Of a DNA stretch of 64,000 bases, positions 36,817 to 45,688 are shown in pieces. The stretch's first letter is position 1, and the number at the start of each line of letters is the position of its first letter. The notes beneath the pieces were generated by a model. It searched no databases. It was given only the letters and a program-made list of their open reading frames with translations, and was not told the origin of the DNA. A program made the position numbers and the translations under genes. The stretch comes from Agarilytica sp033852175 (lineage in GTDB: Bacteria; Pseudomonadota; Gammaproteobacteria; Pseudomonadales; Cellvibrionaceae), in assembly GCA_033852175.1 (NCBI GenBank), contig JAWSUY010000035.1, positions 16,087-80,086 of the forward strand, written 5' to 3'.

Positions 36817-38697
36817 ATGAATACCTATAATGAAAATCTGCAACAAAGCGTCACGTCGACACTTTCTGCTATCACCGCAGAGCAGACAAAGTTGGATTCA
36901 GTCCAAACCACGGCTGAATACAACCTTTATTATGCTCAAGGTGCAGAACTCACCGCGCGCGACAAGTTAGAATCGACCACAAAAACGAGCCAGTATTATC
37001 AAACGGTTAACGCCCAAGGCGTGACCAATGATAGCCAGGCGATCAATCTATTAGCATCTGCCACGTCAGCCAATACCAATGTACAGGCCTCAGTTACCAA
37101 TGTGGCTACCGCTGCTTCTAATGTTCAGATCGCCTCTAATGCCGTCGCCTTACTAGCATCAGATATTGGTGCCGCGCTGAACATCGCAACCGCGTCACTT
37201 TACAAAACCGATACCTACGACAAAATACTCAACGCCAACAGTCTTGTAAATGAGACGGCTAACGATGCAAAAGCCGCCTCGCTAACATCAATGGAAACCT
37301 CGGCCGCGACTTCCGAAATCATTTCGGCTGAAGTTCTGACCGTTAGTACCGAAGTTAAAACGAAAATCGAAACACTATTAACCACGACTGAATCCCAGTT
37401 CAAAGCTGTTTCGGACCAAATCGTTACAGAAAATGCGAAAGTCGCTTCGACGAGTAAAACAGAGCGAATGGCAGAAGGCACGCTAAAAGATGCCGACACA
37501 GGTGTTGTCGCGATTACAGCAACCTATGACAATGCCAATACCGAGCTCAATTATGGCCTAGCGGTCACTGTTGCAGACAGCAATGACTTTACCGTTGCAT
37601 TCGATGAGCTGCCAGAAAATATATTTAAATATCCACCGGCAAGCGACGTTACGATACCCCCCAAGTCACCAAAATATTACGTATGCTTGGTACCCTCCGA
37701 CAAGCAAACGCTGCTAACTACTGACCAAGCTGAACAACTTTTTGCTCAGACGACACCCGGTGATGTACCCACAGACAATAAAGCGCGTCCTTTTGCAGGC
37801 CCATTTTCTCCTGCAGTTGCAAATGAAACAACCACAACAACTACAACGACATCAACAACCACAAAAACTACCGCTGACACAAACAGCTTTACGGAAGCAA
37901 CAAATAGTGTCGACATATACGGCGATCCGATTAAAGCTGGGGTTGAATATGTTGTCTTTATGTACGCTGAAATTGCGATGCCCTACAAGCAATTTATTGG
38001 CAATTACTCAGACATTATGACAACCGCTAGCCAAACATTTGTTCTAGCTACTGATTTGCCGTTAGCAGAGAAAAACTCTAAAAAACCAAAAACTGACCCT
38101 GATACATCTGCCATCACGACACTATTTTTCAAGGCGCCCGGCATCGATATACCCACAGATACCGACAAAAATGCCACGCTTGAATTCCGCTGTATTTTTG
38201 TAGAGCACGCAGAATCGCCAGGGCTAAACTTTTTGACCGAAAAAACCAGCCTCACGACCAAGCTTCCGATATTGTTTGATACGGATATTGCTTTGCAGGT
38301 AGCACCATCCAATTACCTTAAAGCGCATATCTTACTGCAGACGCAATCCGACTCAGATAGCGACGACACGAAAGACAAAGCCAAAGGTAAAGCGAAGGCA
38401 ACAACGACCACAGCAGCCAGCAAAACCGACAGTGATGACGATGATACTAAAGTAACTTGCCACTGCCCCGGCGGGGATACGGCTCAATACTCGATCACAA
38501 TCCCCAGCGACTCGACCGATAACTTTGGCAACCCCATTGAAGACGGTAAAGTCTATTACCCAATAATTTTGACCGTTGTTGACGGTGATGCAAGTGTTTC
38601 TGACCAGTTTGTACCGCAGCTCTCAGATGCACTAGCGTCAGTAACGTTGATACCAGAAGTTGAAACAACCGTCACTACCACGATAACTGAAGAATAA
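36817..38697 (+). CDS. Putative eCIS fibre or surface structural protein
   Basis: 626 residues, not matched to a known family. The first 240 residues are Ala/Thr/Ser-rich helices with a coiled-coil look. From about 265 on there are two or three beta-domains with a repeated pattern: Y-G-D-P-I-K-A-G-V-E-Y near 370, and F-G-N-P-I-E-D-G-K-V-Y-Y near 572, which resemble fibronectin-III or Ig edges. A TTTTTTTTSTTTKTT linker lies near 338-352. The helical stalk plus beta-domain layout and its position after the tape measure suggest a fibre or sheath-decorating role, since no Afp13 fibre is otherwise visible. GGAACAGG lies upstream of the ATG. It is 18 bases from the next gene. Confidence 0.6.
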   Translation: MNTYNENLQQSVTSTLSAITAEQTKLDSVQTTAEYNLYYAQGAELTARDKLESTTKTSQYYQTVNAQGVTNDSQAINLLASATSANTNVQASVTNVATAASNVQIASNAVALLASDIGAALNIATASLYKTDTYDKILNANSLVNETANDAKAASLTSMETSAATSEIISAEVLTVSTEVKTKIETLLTTTESQFKAVSDQIVTENAKVASTSKTERMAEGTLKDADTGVVAITATYDNANTELNYGLAVTVADSNDFTVAFDELPENIFKYPPASDVTIPPKSPKYYVCLVPSDKQTLLTTDQAEQLFAQTTPGDVPTDNKARPFAGPFSPAVANETTTTTTTTSTTTKTTADTNSFTEATNSVDIYGDPIKAGVEYVVFMYAEIAMPYKQFIGNYSDIMTTASQTFVLATDLPLAEKNSKKPKTDPDTSAITTLFFKAPGIDIPTDTDKNATLEFRCIFVEHAESPGLNFLTEKTSLTTKLPILFDTDIALQVAPSNYLKAHILLQTQSDSDSDDTKDKAKGKAKATTTTAASKTDSDDDDTKVTCHCPGGDTAQYSITIPSDSTDNFGNPIEDGKVYYPIILTVVDGDASVSDQFVPQLSDALASVTLIPEVETTVTTTITEE

Positions 38698-38715
38698 TAG
38701 CCGAAGGTAATTATT

Positions 38716-39567
38716 ATGAGTGCATTAGCTAGAACAGGTTTATCCATTGGGATTTCCAATAAAAAGAAAGCCGATATTGATTCGCTAACAGACGCAATTA
38801 ATGACGCACAATACCAGGTCAACCAACTACAGGCCGTGGTTGATTCAATGAATATAAAATCAACAGAGTTTGCTGGTTTTCTAACAGAAGCCGACACCAA
38901 TAAACAAACGGCTTTAAGTAACCTTACCTTGGTTACTGATGCCGTGAGTAGCGCTAAACATATGGTCGCTGCTGCGACCAATGCCAAAACGCAAACGAAC
39001 ACAGCGAAAAACGGCATCACCAGCACCGCAGCACAAATGGCGCTGTTGGTCAATAAACTCATACTTTCCGTTGAAGTCATCGACAAGTTGGCAAACATTG
39101 TCAATAAGCAAAAATTACTCAACCCGATTATTCCAGATGAGTTAATCACCCTTTTAACAAAAGCAACCACCGATGCAAACAATGCTGTTGCCATGACTCT
39201 AACAGCCCTAACAAGCTGTTACGCCGCTGAAGCAACGGTTATAGAATCGAAGAAAATTACGGACTTAGAATATACACAATCGAGAAGATTGTATAAAAAA
39301 ATGACCATTGGTGCTCGGACTCGAACAGAGAAACTGGACAGCTTAACGTTCGTTCGCAATCTTGGTGATACTGCTACGGGGATTCAAGCCTTGTTACAGC
39401 ATGCCTATGACCAGTCCATTACGGATTACGATGAAGCCTTAACCGCAAGTAATACAGCGACTGCCCAGTTGGAATATGCTGAAGGTCAATTACAGCATGC
39501 AATTACTGAGTTGGGTTCGCTTCAAGCTGGTTTAGCGGCGGCTACAGCGGCGGCTTACGCGGCTTAA
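38716..39567 (+). CDS. Helical eCIS operon protein, function unknown
   Basis: 283 residues, almost entirely helical, with heptad-like stretches (about 25-60 and 230-283) and an Ala-rich C-terminus. It resembles the N-terminal half of the preceding 626-residue protein in style, and they may partner. GAAGGTAAT precedes the ATG by a few bases. No signal peptide or membrane segment is evident. A structural or assembly role is inferred from position only. Confidence 0.6.
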   Translation: MSALARTGLSIGISNKKKADIDSLTDAINDAQYQVNQLQAVVDSMNIKSTEFAGFLTEADTNKQTALSNLTLVTDAVSSAKHMVAAATNAKTQTNTAKNGITSTAAQMALLVNKLILSVEVIDKLANIVNKQKLLNPIIPDELITLLTKATTDANNAVAMTLTALTSCYAAEATVIESKKITDLEYTQSRRLYKKMTIGARTRTEKLDSLTFVRNLGDTATGIQALLQHAYDQSITDYDEALTASNTATAQLEYAEGQLQHAITELGSLQAGLAAATAAAYAA

Positions 39568-39612
39568 TAGTAGCGAATGCTGCTTGATAAAAGACAGATA
39601 GAAAAATAGGAA

Positions 39613-39779
39613 CGGCACCCTCGATGTAAGCCACGCGGTACTCAAAGTACTCGCGGGGCAGGCTCTAAATACATCCATGTATGCTCGACCGCCGCATCGA
39701 CGACCGTGTGCTCCTGCACGGTCTAATACACCACATCCGTGTGGCAATGCGGCAGACGGTCTTATACCGAGGGTACCGA
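39613..39779. repeat. Palindromic intergenic element, copy R3
   Basis: The arms cggcaccctcgatgtaag (39613-39630) and cttataccgagggtaccg (39762-39779) pair at 15 of 18 positions. The interior is longer than in the other copies and includes atacatccatgtatgctcga, ccgccgcat and a nested inverted repeat around 39702-39725. It separates the helical protein gene from the gene at 39862. Confidence 0.65.
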
Positions 39780-39861
39780 TTTCTTTTGGAGGCTCTGACA
39801 GTATTTGGCTTCGACCAGAGATCAATAATTTTAAAATTCAGAAACTATTCAGGGTGCGCCA

Positions 39862-40758
39862 ATGTTGAAATCAAAATTCTACCGCGAATGTTATTTGCAA
39901 ACGGGCTGGATTCCCATGCAGCCACTTGTTCGCCCTATAGGCCTTGGCGACGTCTGCCAAATACACCACGGTTGTTTTCAACCCCTTATGAATATCGACC
40001 AAATTAGTTTGATCGAGGACACTTTAGTCAGTCCGAAAATAATTTTAAACCCCATTGACTGGCGTGTTAACGATGGAGTGCAGCAAACCTTTTGCTCAAC
40101 AGAACGAGTGGTTCAAGAAGCCGCTTTCGAAACCCAAATATGCGAAGGCGAAAGCGTCGAGCAAGAAGTTTATGACAACTACAGTTATTGGACCAAACAA
40201 GTCCTATCATTCGCCCATAAAGGCAGCTTTTTGTTTCACGGGGATCTTCCCGAATGTCGACTGATTTTAAATTGGCACAAGATCATGGATGATGCCATTT
40301 TAAAACTGACGCAAACGCACTATACATTCCGTGATATTTATGTGGTGACGGGCGTAGCGACCGTCGACGATTGGGGGCTGGCCATATCCGGTGAACCACA
40401 CGCTCAGCTTGATATGTCGGCTGAAACACAGAATACAGATTTATTTAATTTGATCAGTCATAAAACAGCAAAGACGGATCAGTGTAAAAATATTTCTGCC
40501 TACGAAAAATCGAACAATCAAACGGCTTACTTCTTCAAAGCCAAAAAGTTAGTCATTAGCGATGAGATGCATGACCGCTATTTGATTCGTTTGCTTGAAA
40601 ACCAGCGAGACCTCAGTGAACGTGCAATAGCGAATTGGTTTAATAACAATTTACTCAACTTGATAAAGGCTAACGAGCTCAACTTGGCCACTACGATGAA
40701 CTTTTTTAATTGGGTTGACGCGTCCTTAGATGACGTTGAACGCTTACTGGGAAATTAG
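39862..40758 (+). CDS. Unrecognised eCIS operon protein
   Basis: 298 residues, soluble, no signal peptide. Notable stretches are GWIPMQPLVRPIGLGDVCQI near the start and DIYVVTGVATVDDWGLAISG in the middle. I do not recognise a family. It is separated from the ATPase gene by only nine bases, so the two are probably cotranslated and may act together. Possible roles are cargo loading, assembly or a particle component; nothing in the sequence decides this. Confidence 0.6.
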   Translation: MLKSKFYRECYLQTGWIPMQPLVRPIGLGDVCQIHHGCFQPLMNIDQISLIEDTLVSPKIILNPIDWRVNDGVQQTFCSTERVVQEAAFETQICEGESVEQEVYDNYSYWTKQVLSFAHKGSFLFHGDLPECRLILNWHKIMDDAILKLTQTHYTFRDIYVVTGVATVDDWGLAISGEPHAQLDMSAETQNTDLFNLISHKTAKTDQCKNISAYEKSNNQTAYFFKAKKLVISDEMHDRYLIRLLENQRDLSERAIANWFNNNLLNLIKANELNLATTMNFFNWVDASLDDVERLLGN

Positions 40759-40767
40759 AAAATATCT

Positions 40768-42231
40768 ATGTTCGATCAATCTCAAAATTTGCTGGCGCTT
40801 CACCATGAAATCGAATGGCTCACGGCTGTGATTAATCAGGTGATATGCAGCTATTTAAAGCACGAGGGGCATGAGAGCCATTGGCTGGGTATTCCGCCGC
40901 CCGATCTTTACGTTCCCGTAGAGATGGATAATTCGGGATTAAGCACATCGGAACTGGATGTTTCGGATATAGAAGAGCCTGATTTGGTTATTGATGAGGA
41001 TGAGCAAGATTCCCCTCGTGAGCCAAACAGCATTTACGCCAAGCGTGTCTTGGAGTGGAATTTAAGCCGTTATGAGCGCTTAACGTTGGCTTTGGCAATG
41101 GCTCCGCATTTAAAACCTGAGGCTTTGGATATATTTTTTGGCGTGAATCAAATTACTGATCGAGGTTTTACGGAGTTTGGCGGTATTACGGATAAAACGT
41201 TTAGTGGTTTTTTACCGACTGGGCAGACCTTGGTATTTTTGATTAGTGCGAACGATCCGGATTGGCGAACGGATGTGATGGATTTATTGTCGCCGAAGCA
41301 TAAGTTTGCAGAGGAGCAGATTATTTCGCTTGAAACATCTGACCCCAACTTACCGGCGTTGAGTGGTATTTTAACAATGTCGGAGCAGTGGTTTCATTAT
41401 TTTTTAACCGGTGAAAAGGTTCGACCAGAGTTGAGTCCGGCCTTCCCGGCTAGTCCGATTTCGACGCCCTTGAATTGGTCAGACTTGGTGTTGGATCATG
41501 TTGTCATGGGGCAAATTGAGGAAATTCGTGCGTGGATTACGCATGGGGAGACGTTGATGAGCCAGTGGGGTTTAGCGAATAAGGTTAAACCGGGTTATCG
41601 AGCGGTGTTTTATGGGCCACCAGGAACGGGAAAGACGCTGACGGCCTCTTTGTTGGCAAAAGCAACTGGACGTGAGATTTACCGTGTGGATTTATCGATG
41701 ATTGTCTCTAAATATATTGGTGAAACGGAGAAGAATTTGTCGCGTGTTTTTGATGTAGCAAGTTATAAGGATTGGATTTTATTTTTCGATGAGGCGGATG
41801 CACTCTTTGGTAAGCGGACGGCGGCGTCGTCTTCGAACGATCGGCATGCGAATCAGCAGACGGGGTATTTGTTACAACGCATTGAAGATTTTCCGGGTAC
41901 TGTAATCTTGGCGACGAATTTGAAGTCGAATATGGATGATGCGTTTACGCGGCGTTTTCAGACGATGATTAATTTCACGATGCCGTCGCCGAAGCAGCGT
42001 TTGAAATTGTGGGAAAATGCATTTAGTGGGGTTTGTGATTTAGATGATTCTGTGGATTTGTCCAAAATTTCTAAGGATCATGAGTTGGCGGGTGGTTCGA
42101 TTATTAATGTGTTGCGGCAGTGTGCCTTGAATGCGATTAGCTGTGGACGCAAGGTTGTTACGCAGGATGATTTGATGGGCGGTATTAAGCGGGAGTTACG
42201 TAAGGATAATAAGACTATTCGGGTGAGCTGA
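40768..42231 (+). CDS. eCIS AAA+ ATPase (Afp15/Pvc15-like)
   Basis: 487 residues. The C-terminal half is an AAA+ module with Walker A GPPGTGKT starting at residue 283, Walker B ILFFDEADALFG, an ILATN sensor-1 strand and an arginine-finger region DDAFTRRFQ. The N-terminal 200 residues are specific to the eCIS ATPases. In PVC, Pvc15 is needed for cargo loading or stability during assembly, and a similar role is likely here. The gene is followed by the R4 palindrome, which probably ends the core transcript. Confidence 0.9.
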   Translation: MFDQSQNLLALHHEIEWLTAVINQVICSYLKHEGHESHWLGIPPPDLYVPVEMDNSGLSTSELDVSDIEEPDLVIDEDEQDSPREPNSIYAKRVLEWNLSRYERLTLALAMAPHLKPEALDIFFGVNQITDRGFTEFGGITDKTFSGFLPTGQTLVFLISANDPDWRTDVMDLLSPKHKFAEEQIISLETSDPNLPALSGILTMSEQWFHYFLTGEKVRPELSPAFPASPISTPLNWSDLVLDHVVMGQIEEIRAWITHGETLMSQWGLANKVKPGYRAVFYGPPGTGKTLTASLLAKATGREIYRVDLSMIVSKYIGETEKNLSRVFDVASYKDWILFFDEADALFGKRTAASSSNDRHANQQTGYLLQRIEDFPGTVILATNLKSNMDDAFTRRFQTMINFTMPSPKQRLKLWENAFSGVCDLDDSVDLSKISKDHELAGGSIINVLRQCALNAISCGRKVVTQDDLMGGIKRELRKDNKTIRVS

Positions 42232-42280
42232 TTATTTATGATATTTTCTGAGTTTAATTATCTGTTTTTGGCCCGCTATA

Positions 42281-42383
42281 GTACTTCGGGGAGTATTTTC
42301 AAGACACGCCACGAGTACGTCCTTGTAGGCTCTGCACCGCCATCCGTGGCGGAGCAAGGTCTTGAAAACACTCCCCGAAGTAC
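42281..42383. repeat. Palindromic intergenic element, copy R4
   Basis: The 25-base arms (42281-42305 and 42359-42383) are complementary at 24 of 25 positions. The loop of about 53 bases reads acgccacgagtacgtccttg, then taggctctgcaccgccatcc, and matches the R2 interior. The stem sequence is unrelated to R2. It follows the ATPase stop by about 50 bases and may act as a transcript end. Confidence 0.8.
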
Positions 42384-42472
42384 TCTAGCTACGTGCGGGT
42401 ATTGAGATGACTCCCCGAACAGGAATACACCGCGCTTTCGATATACGTATTTCTTGATATTACTTCGCACTC

Positions 42473-42495
42473 GTTCCCACGCTCTGCGTGGGAAT
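42473..42495. repeat. REP-like palindrome
   Basis: A compact hairpin, ttcccacgc-tct-gcgtgggaa. I recognise this as a very common intergenic palindrome in Gammaproteobacteria. It lies between R4 and the glycoside hydrolase gene. No other gene is seen in 42232-42667. Confidence 0.7.
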
Positions 42496-42667
42496 ACATA
42501 CCCCTCTCTACTTGCATTAAATATTAGGAGGAGAACACTACCAACGCTCAACTGTAGAAAGATGAAAGAGCTGGTTGAACATATTTTTTGATATGGAACG
42601 TAAGAAACCATGGAGCGCAAACCAGAAAGATACAAGTTGGATATAAATAACATTACGAGGTACAAAA

Positions 42668-44101
42668 ATGCCAACATCAAAATATGCGAATTTTAAGACA
42701 AAGTGGATCGCTACAGCGAGCATGGTAACCGAATCTGTAGGTGGCGGTAGCACACCCACACCGAAGGCTGTCGGGGCGTTAACTTATACCCTTACGGACT
42801 CGGCAACGGGTACGACCAATACTCCAGTCGATTTCAATATTAAGGGAATCTGTTATTCGCCCTGCCCCATTGGTGAAAGCAATAAAAATGGACCGAACAT
42901 TGGCGACTGGTTTTGGGATTCGTTTACGGTTAAGAACACTCCAGCCGATGGTGGAAAACCGGTCACGACAAGTATTTGGAACTGGTCGCGATATTGGGAT
43001 ACGAATGCAAACGATGCGACGTACCGTGCGGATCTCGACAAGATTCAAGCACTTGGTGCGAATGCTATTCGTGTGTATTGCATGCTGCCGAATCAATTAA
43101 ACGCTGCGGGAGATGGTTTTAATACATTGACGCAAACTCATGTGGATTTTTTAGATGCCTGCTATAAGCGCGGTATTTATGTATTGATTGGTTTTCCGTT
43201 TCCTTCTACGTATTTTTTGAGCGGATCGACAAATACGCCTTCTGGAGCCGATTGGTTAGCGAATTTCACCACCTTGTTAACGGCTACAGGCGATCACCCT
43301 GCAGTTATGGCTTATACAATGCTCAATGAGAAGGATGGGCTTAATCAAAGTTATGTTACGTCAGCGAGTACGGCGGCGGAACAAGATGATGTAACGACTT
43401 ATTGGAATACCTTACAGAGTCTTGCTGCTACGGCGAAAACAAATGCCGCTGATAAACTGATTGGGCAGGCTTTCCACGATATGCCGGTGCAGTGGACGGA
43501 AGTAAATGCACCGTATCTCAATATTGCGGCGGATGTGGATTTCTGGGGTGTTAATACGTATCAGAGTCAAACCCTTGCGCCTGTGTTTGAGAAAATATTG
43601 GCTATTGATTCTTTGGGGTTTGATGGCTTAGGCGGCATAACAGCGACCTATCCGAATGTATTTAAGCCAGTGATTTTAACGGAGATCGGGTGGCCAGCTA
43701 CTGGTCACCATACAGATGGAGACATTTATTACGATACGGCCACGGGGACGAAGACGGCTGCAGTTATTTCAGATGTCTGCCCACAGGCATATTCTCAGGC
43801 TTTATGTTTGGGGATGTTTTATTTTGAGTATTGCGATGAGTGGTGGTCGCAACCGGGCGATCCAGTTTATGAATGGAATGGTGGTGAGGCGTCTTCTGGC
43901 ATGCCGAATGGTTTTACGGATTTGGAGGGGTTTGGTTTATATCAAACGGGTAAAAATTCCAACATTCCGGATAAAACCAGTAACAGCGGGTGGCCAATCA
44001 ATTGGGATGCGAGTGGTAATGGTCCATACCCTTTTACGGACCCGATCACTGATCGCACGACGATTACGACGGCTTTATCTGCGGTGTATTCTAGCAATTG
44101 A
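42668..44101 (+). CDS. Clan GH-A glycoside hydrolase, possible eCIS-associated beta-glucanase
   Basis: 477 residues with a TIM-barrel glycosidase pattern. LDKIQALGANAIRVYCMLP marks an early strand, MLNEKDG holds the candidate acid/base Glu221, and ILTEIGWPATG holds the candidate nucleophile Glu339, a spacing usual for clan GH-A. The E-I-G-W-P signature resembles GH17-type and GAS1/GH72-type beta-1,3-glucanases, so a beta-glucan substrate is likely but unproven. There is no signal peptide and no binding module, unlike a normal secreted glycosidase. It sits directly after the eCIS ATPase, so it could be cargo, a particle-bound enzyme, or an unrelated neighbour. It lacks the DNR leader. A terminator follows. 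Confidence 0.7.
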   Translation: MPTSKYANFKTKWIATASMVTESVGGGSTPTPKAVGALTYTLTDSATGTTNTPVDFNIKGICYSPCPIGESNKNGPNIGDWFWDSFTVKNTPADGGKPVTTSIWNWSRYWDTNANDATYRADLDKIQALGANAIRVYCMLPNQLNAAGDGFNTLTQTHVDFLDACYKRGIYVLIGFPFPSTYFLSGSTNTPSGADWLANFTTLLTATGDHPAVMAYTMLNEKDGLNQSYVTSASTAAEQDDVTTYWNTLQSLAATAKTNAADKLIGQAFHDMPVQWTEVNAPYLNIAADVDFWGVNTYQSQTLAPVFEKILAIDSLGFDGLGGITATYPNVFKPVILTEIGWPATGHHTDGDIYYDTATGTKTAAVISDVCPQAYSQALCLGMFYFEYCDEWWSQPGDPVYEWNGGEASSGMPNGFTDLEGFGLYQTGKNSNIPDKTSNSGWPINWDASGNGPYPFTDPITDRTTITTALSAVYSSN

Positions 44102-44116
44102 TTATTAATAATTCGG

Positions 44117-44146
44117 TCGTGTTCATTTCGGTGGACACGATTTCTA
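44117..44146 (+). terminator. Rho-independent terminator after the glycoside hydrolase
   Basis: TCGTGTTCAT and GTGGACACGA pair over 10 bases, with two or three G-U pairs, around a UUCG tetraloop (44117-44140). The run TTTCTAT follows directly. It starts 15 bases after the stop codon. Confidence 0.7.
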
Positions 44147-44172
44147 TCATGTATTTTTTGTTGTACGGAAAA

Positions 44173-44196
44173 TATTGATATTGATATTGATATTGA
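44173..44196. repeat. Hexanucleotide tandem repeat (TATTGA)4
   Basis: Four exact TATTGA units lie between the glycoside hydrolase terminator and the DUF4157 cargo gene. No function is evident; the copy number may vary. Confidence 0.85.
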
Positions 44197-44326
44197 GTAG
44201 CGGAATTACAATTGTCTAAAAGTTCCATGTTTGGTCAGTCGTTATAATTTCGAACAATTATGCAGGCAGGAATAATTTCTGCCTGAGTAGTAACTCCACA
44301 ATAAATTTGTAGGACCTGAGTTCATT

Positions 44327-45688
44327 ATGTCTAATTCAAAGTTTCAATCCGATAATAAGTCTTCTTCTGACAATAAAGCGTCGGTCAGTCAGCAGCGTGC
44401 TAAATCTGTTCTGGAGGATAATCGTGAGTCGACGTCACAGTTAATGAAGGATGCAGCGCCTGTACAGCGCAATGAGACGGGGCTGCCGGATAGTTTGAAG
44501 TCGGGGATGGAAAATTTGAGTGGGAAAAACCTAGATCATGTAAAAGTGCATTATAACTCGTCGAAACCTGATGCGGTTCAAGCGCATGCCTATGCGCAGG
44601 GTTCGAATATTCATGTGGGTCCGGGTCAGGAGCAGCATTTGCCTCATGAGTTGGGTCATGTAATTCAGCAGATGGAGGGTCGAGTAAAGCCGACGACTAC
44701 GGTTGGGGATACACCGGTTAATGACAATCCTGGCTTAGAAAATGAAGCAACCTTAATGGGACAACGTGCGATGCAGCGCGCGTCTAAAACTGGGCAAGCT
44801 GCTTATTTAAAAGCTAAACCCCCTGCCCCTGATGGTTTGAATTCTGATGGCACGGCTCAATTCCGGTCGATGGATGCGATGGGAATGGAGGGTGTTAATT
44901 ACGCGTCGATGAGTCAGGAAAGTTATGGCCAGTGGCAGAATACGATTCAAGCGAAGAGCATGAATGGAGTTTGTCACAGAGGCGATCAAGTTTTTGTTAC
45001 ACAGTTTCGCAATCCTACAGATGTGCGGCAGCATGCGTTATCGTCGACGTTAAAGGGTGGCCTTTTAATTGGCGAAGGTGTTTTAACACTGGCCGCTGGT
45101 GTTGCGGCAATTTTAATTACGCACGGTATCGGGTTAATTCCAGGTATTGCAGCAATTTCGGTGGGAGTATCGAAAGTCGTTCGGGGAATTGTAACGATTA
45201 AAGCTGGCGAAGCACCGTCGAATAAGCAGAAGGCAGTAATGCATGCCTTACGAACGTTTGAGGCGGCGGCTGCAATTGTGGGCGCAACAGCTGCTGGGCT
45301 TAATATTGCAGGCTTGGTATTTGGTGTGGCGAAAGCTTTACGTTCGCTGTTGATGATTTTGGCGGATATGATTAATAAGGATAATTCGCCGATGATTCAT
45401 AAGGGAGTTACGCGTTTGGCGGCAGCTATGCATGTGATTGAGGTTGGTGCGGGTATCGCGTCGGGCATTGGGCTTGTGGGTGGTGCTGTGGCGGCAACAA
45501 CGACGGCGACGACGGCTTCTAAGGCGGTGAGCTCCGCGGGGACTTTGGGCACGGCGGTATCGAAGGCTGTTCGGGCAACGGATCAGAATGTTAATGCTTG
45601 GAAAGGACCTCCTCCTTCTACGCTTCCGACTACAGTTCCAACGACGGCTCCTACTAACACGTCGCCGTTGCTTGCTAATGAAATTTGA
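44327..45688 (+). CDS. DUF4157 (eCIS core) cargo protein with hydrophobic multi-helix C-terminus
   Basis: 453 residues. The leader has ASVSQQR at 18-24 and DNR at 31-33. DUF4157 spans about 48-148, with HELGH at 107-111 (the other three copies have HEAWH) and closing with ENEATLMG. From about 235 to 410 there are three long hydrophobic, Gly/Ala-rich blocks, such as LTLAAGVAAILITHGIGLIP and NIAGLVFGVAKALRSLLMIL, that look like membrane-inserting helices. The last 45 residues are Pro/Thr-rich. A pore-forming or membrane-acting cargo is a reasonable inference; no enzyme motif is visible. It is not preceded by a signal peptide. Confidence 0.68.
   Translation: MSNSKFQSDNKSSSDNKASVSQQRAKSVLEDNRESTSQLMKDAAPVQRNETGLPDSLKSGMENLSGKNLDHVKVHYNSSKPDAVQAHAYAQGSNIHVGPGQEQHLPHELGHVIQQMEGRVKPTTTVGDTPVNDNPGLENEATLMGQRAMQRASKTGQAAYLKAKPPAPDGLNSDGTAQFRSMDAMGMEGVNYASMSQESYGQWQNTIQAKSMNGVCHRGDQVFVTQFRNPTDVRQHALSSTLKGGLLIGEGVLTLAAGVAAILITHGIGLIPGIAAISVGVSKVVRGIVTIKAGEAPSNKQKAVMHALRTFEAAAAIVGATAAGLNIAGLVFGVAKALRSLLMILADMINKDNSPMIHKGVTRLAAAMHVIEVGAGIASGIGLVGGAVAATTTATTASKAVSSAGTLGTAVSKAVRATDQNVNAWKGPPPSTLPTTVPTTAPTNTSPLLANEI

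Noticed and set aside
39532..40007. Short frames on both strands over the R3 element
   Set aside because: They are created by the palindromic repeat and do not match any family.
15771..42231. Type VI secretion system or prophage tail/R-type pyocin
   Set aside because: No TssJLM membrane complex, no TssBC-type double sheath, and no capsid, holin or lysis genes. DUF4255, DUF5908, CIS tape measure, eCIS ATPase and DUF4157 cargo point to an eCIS.
42276..42680. 134-codon reverse frame over the R4 palindrome and the start of the glycosidase gene
   Set aside because: It reads through the repeat family and overlaps a well-supported gene start; similar frames appear over other copies of the repeat.
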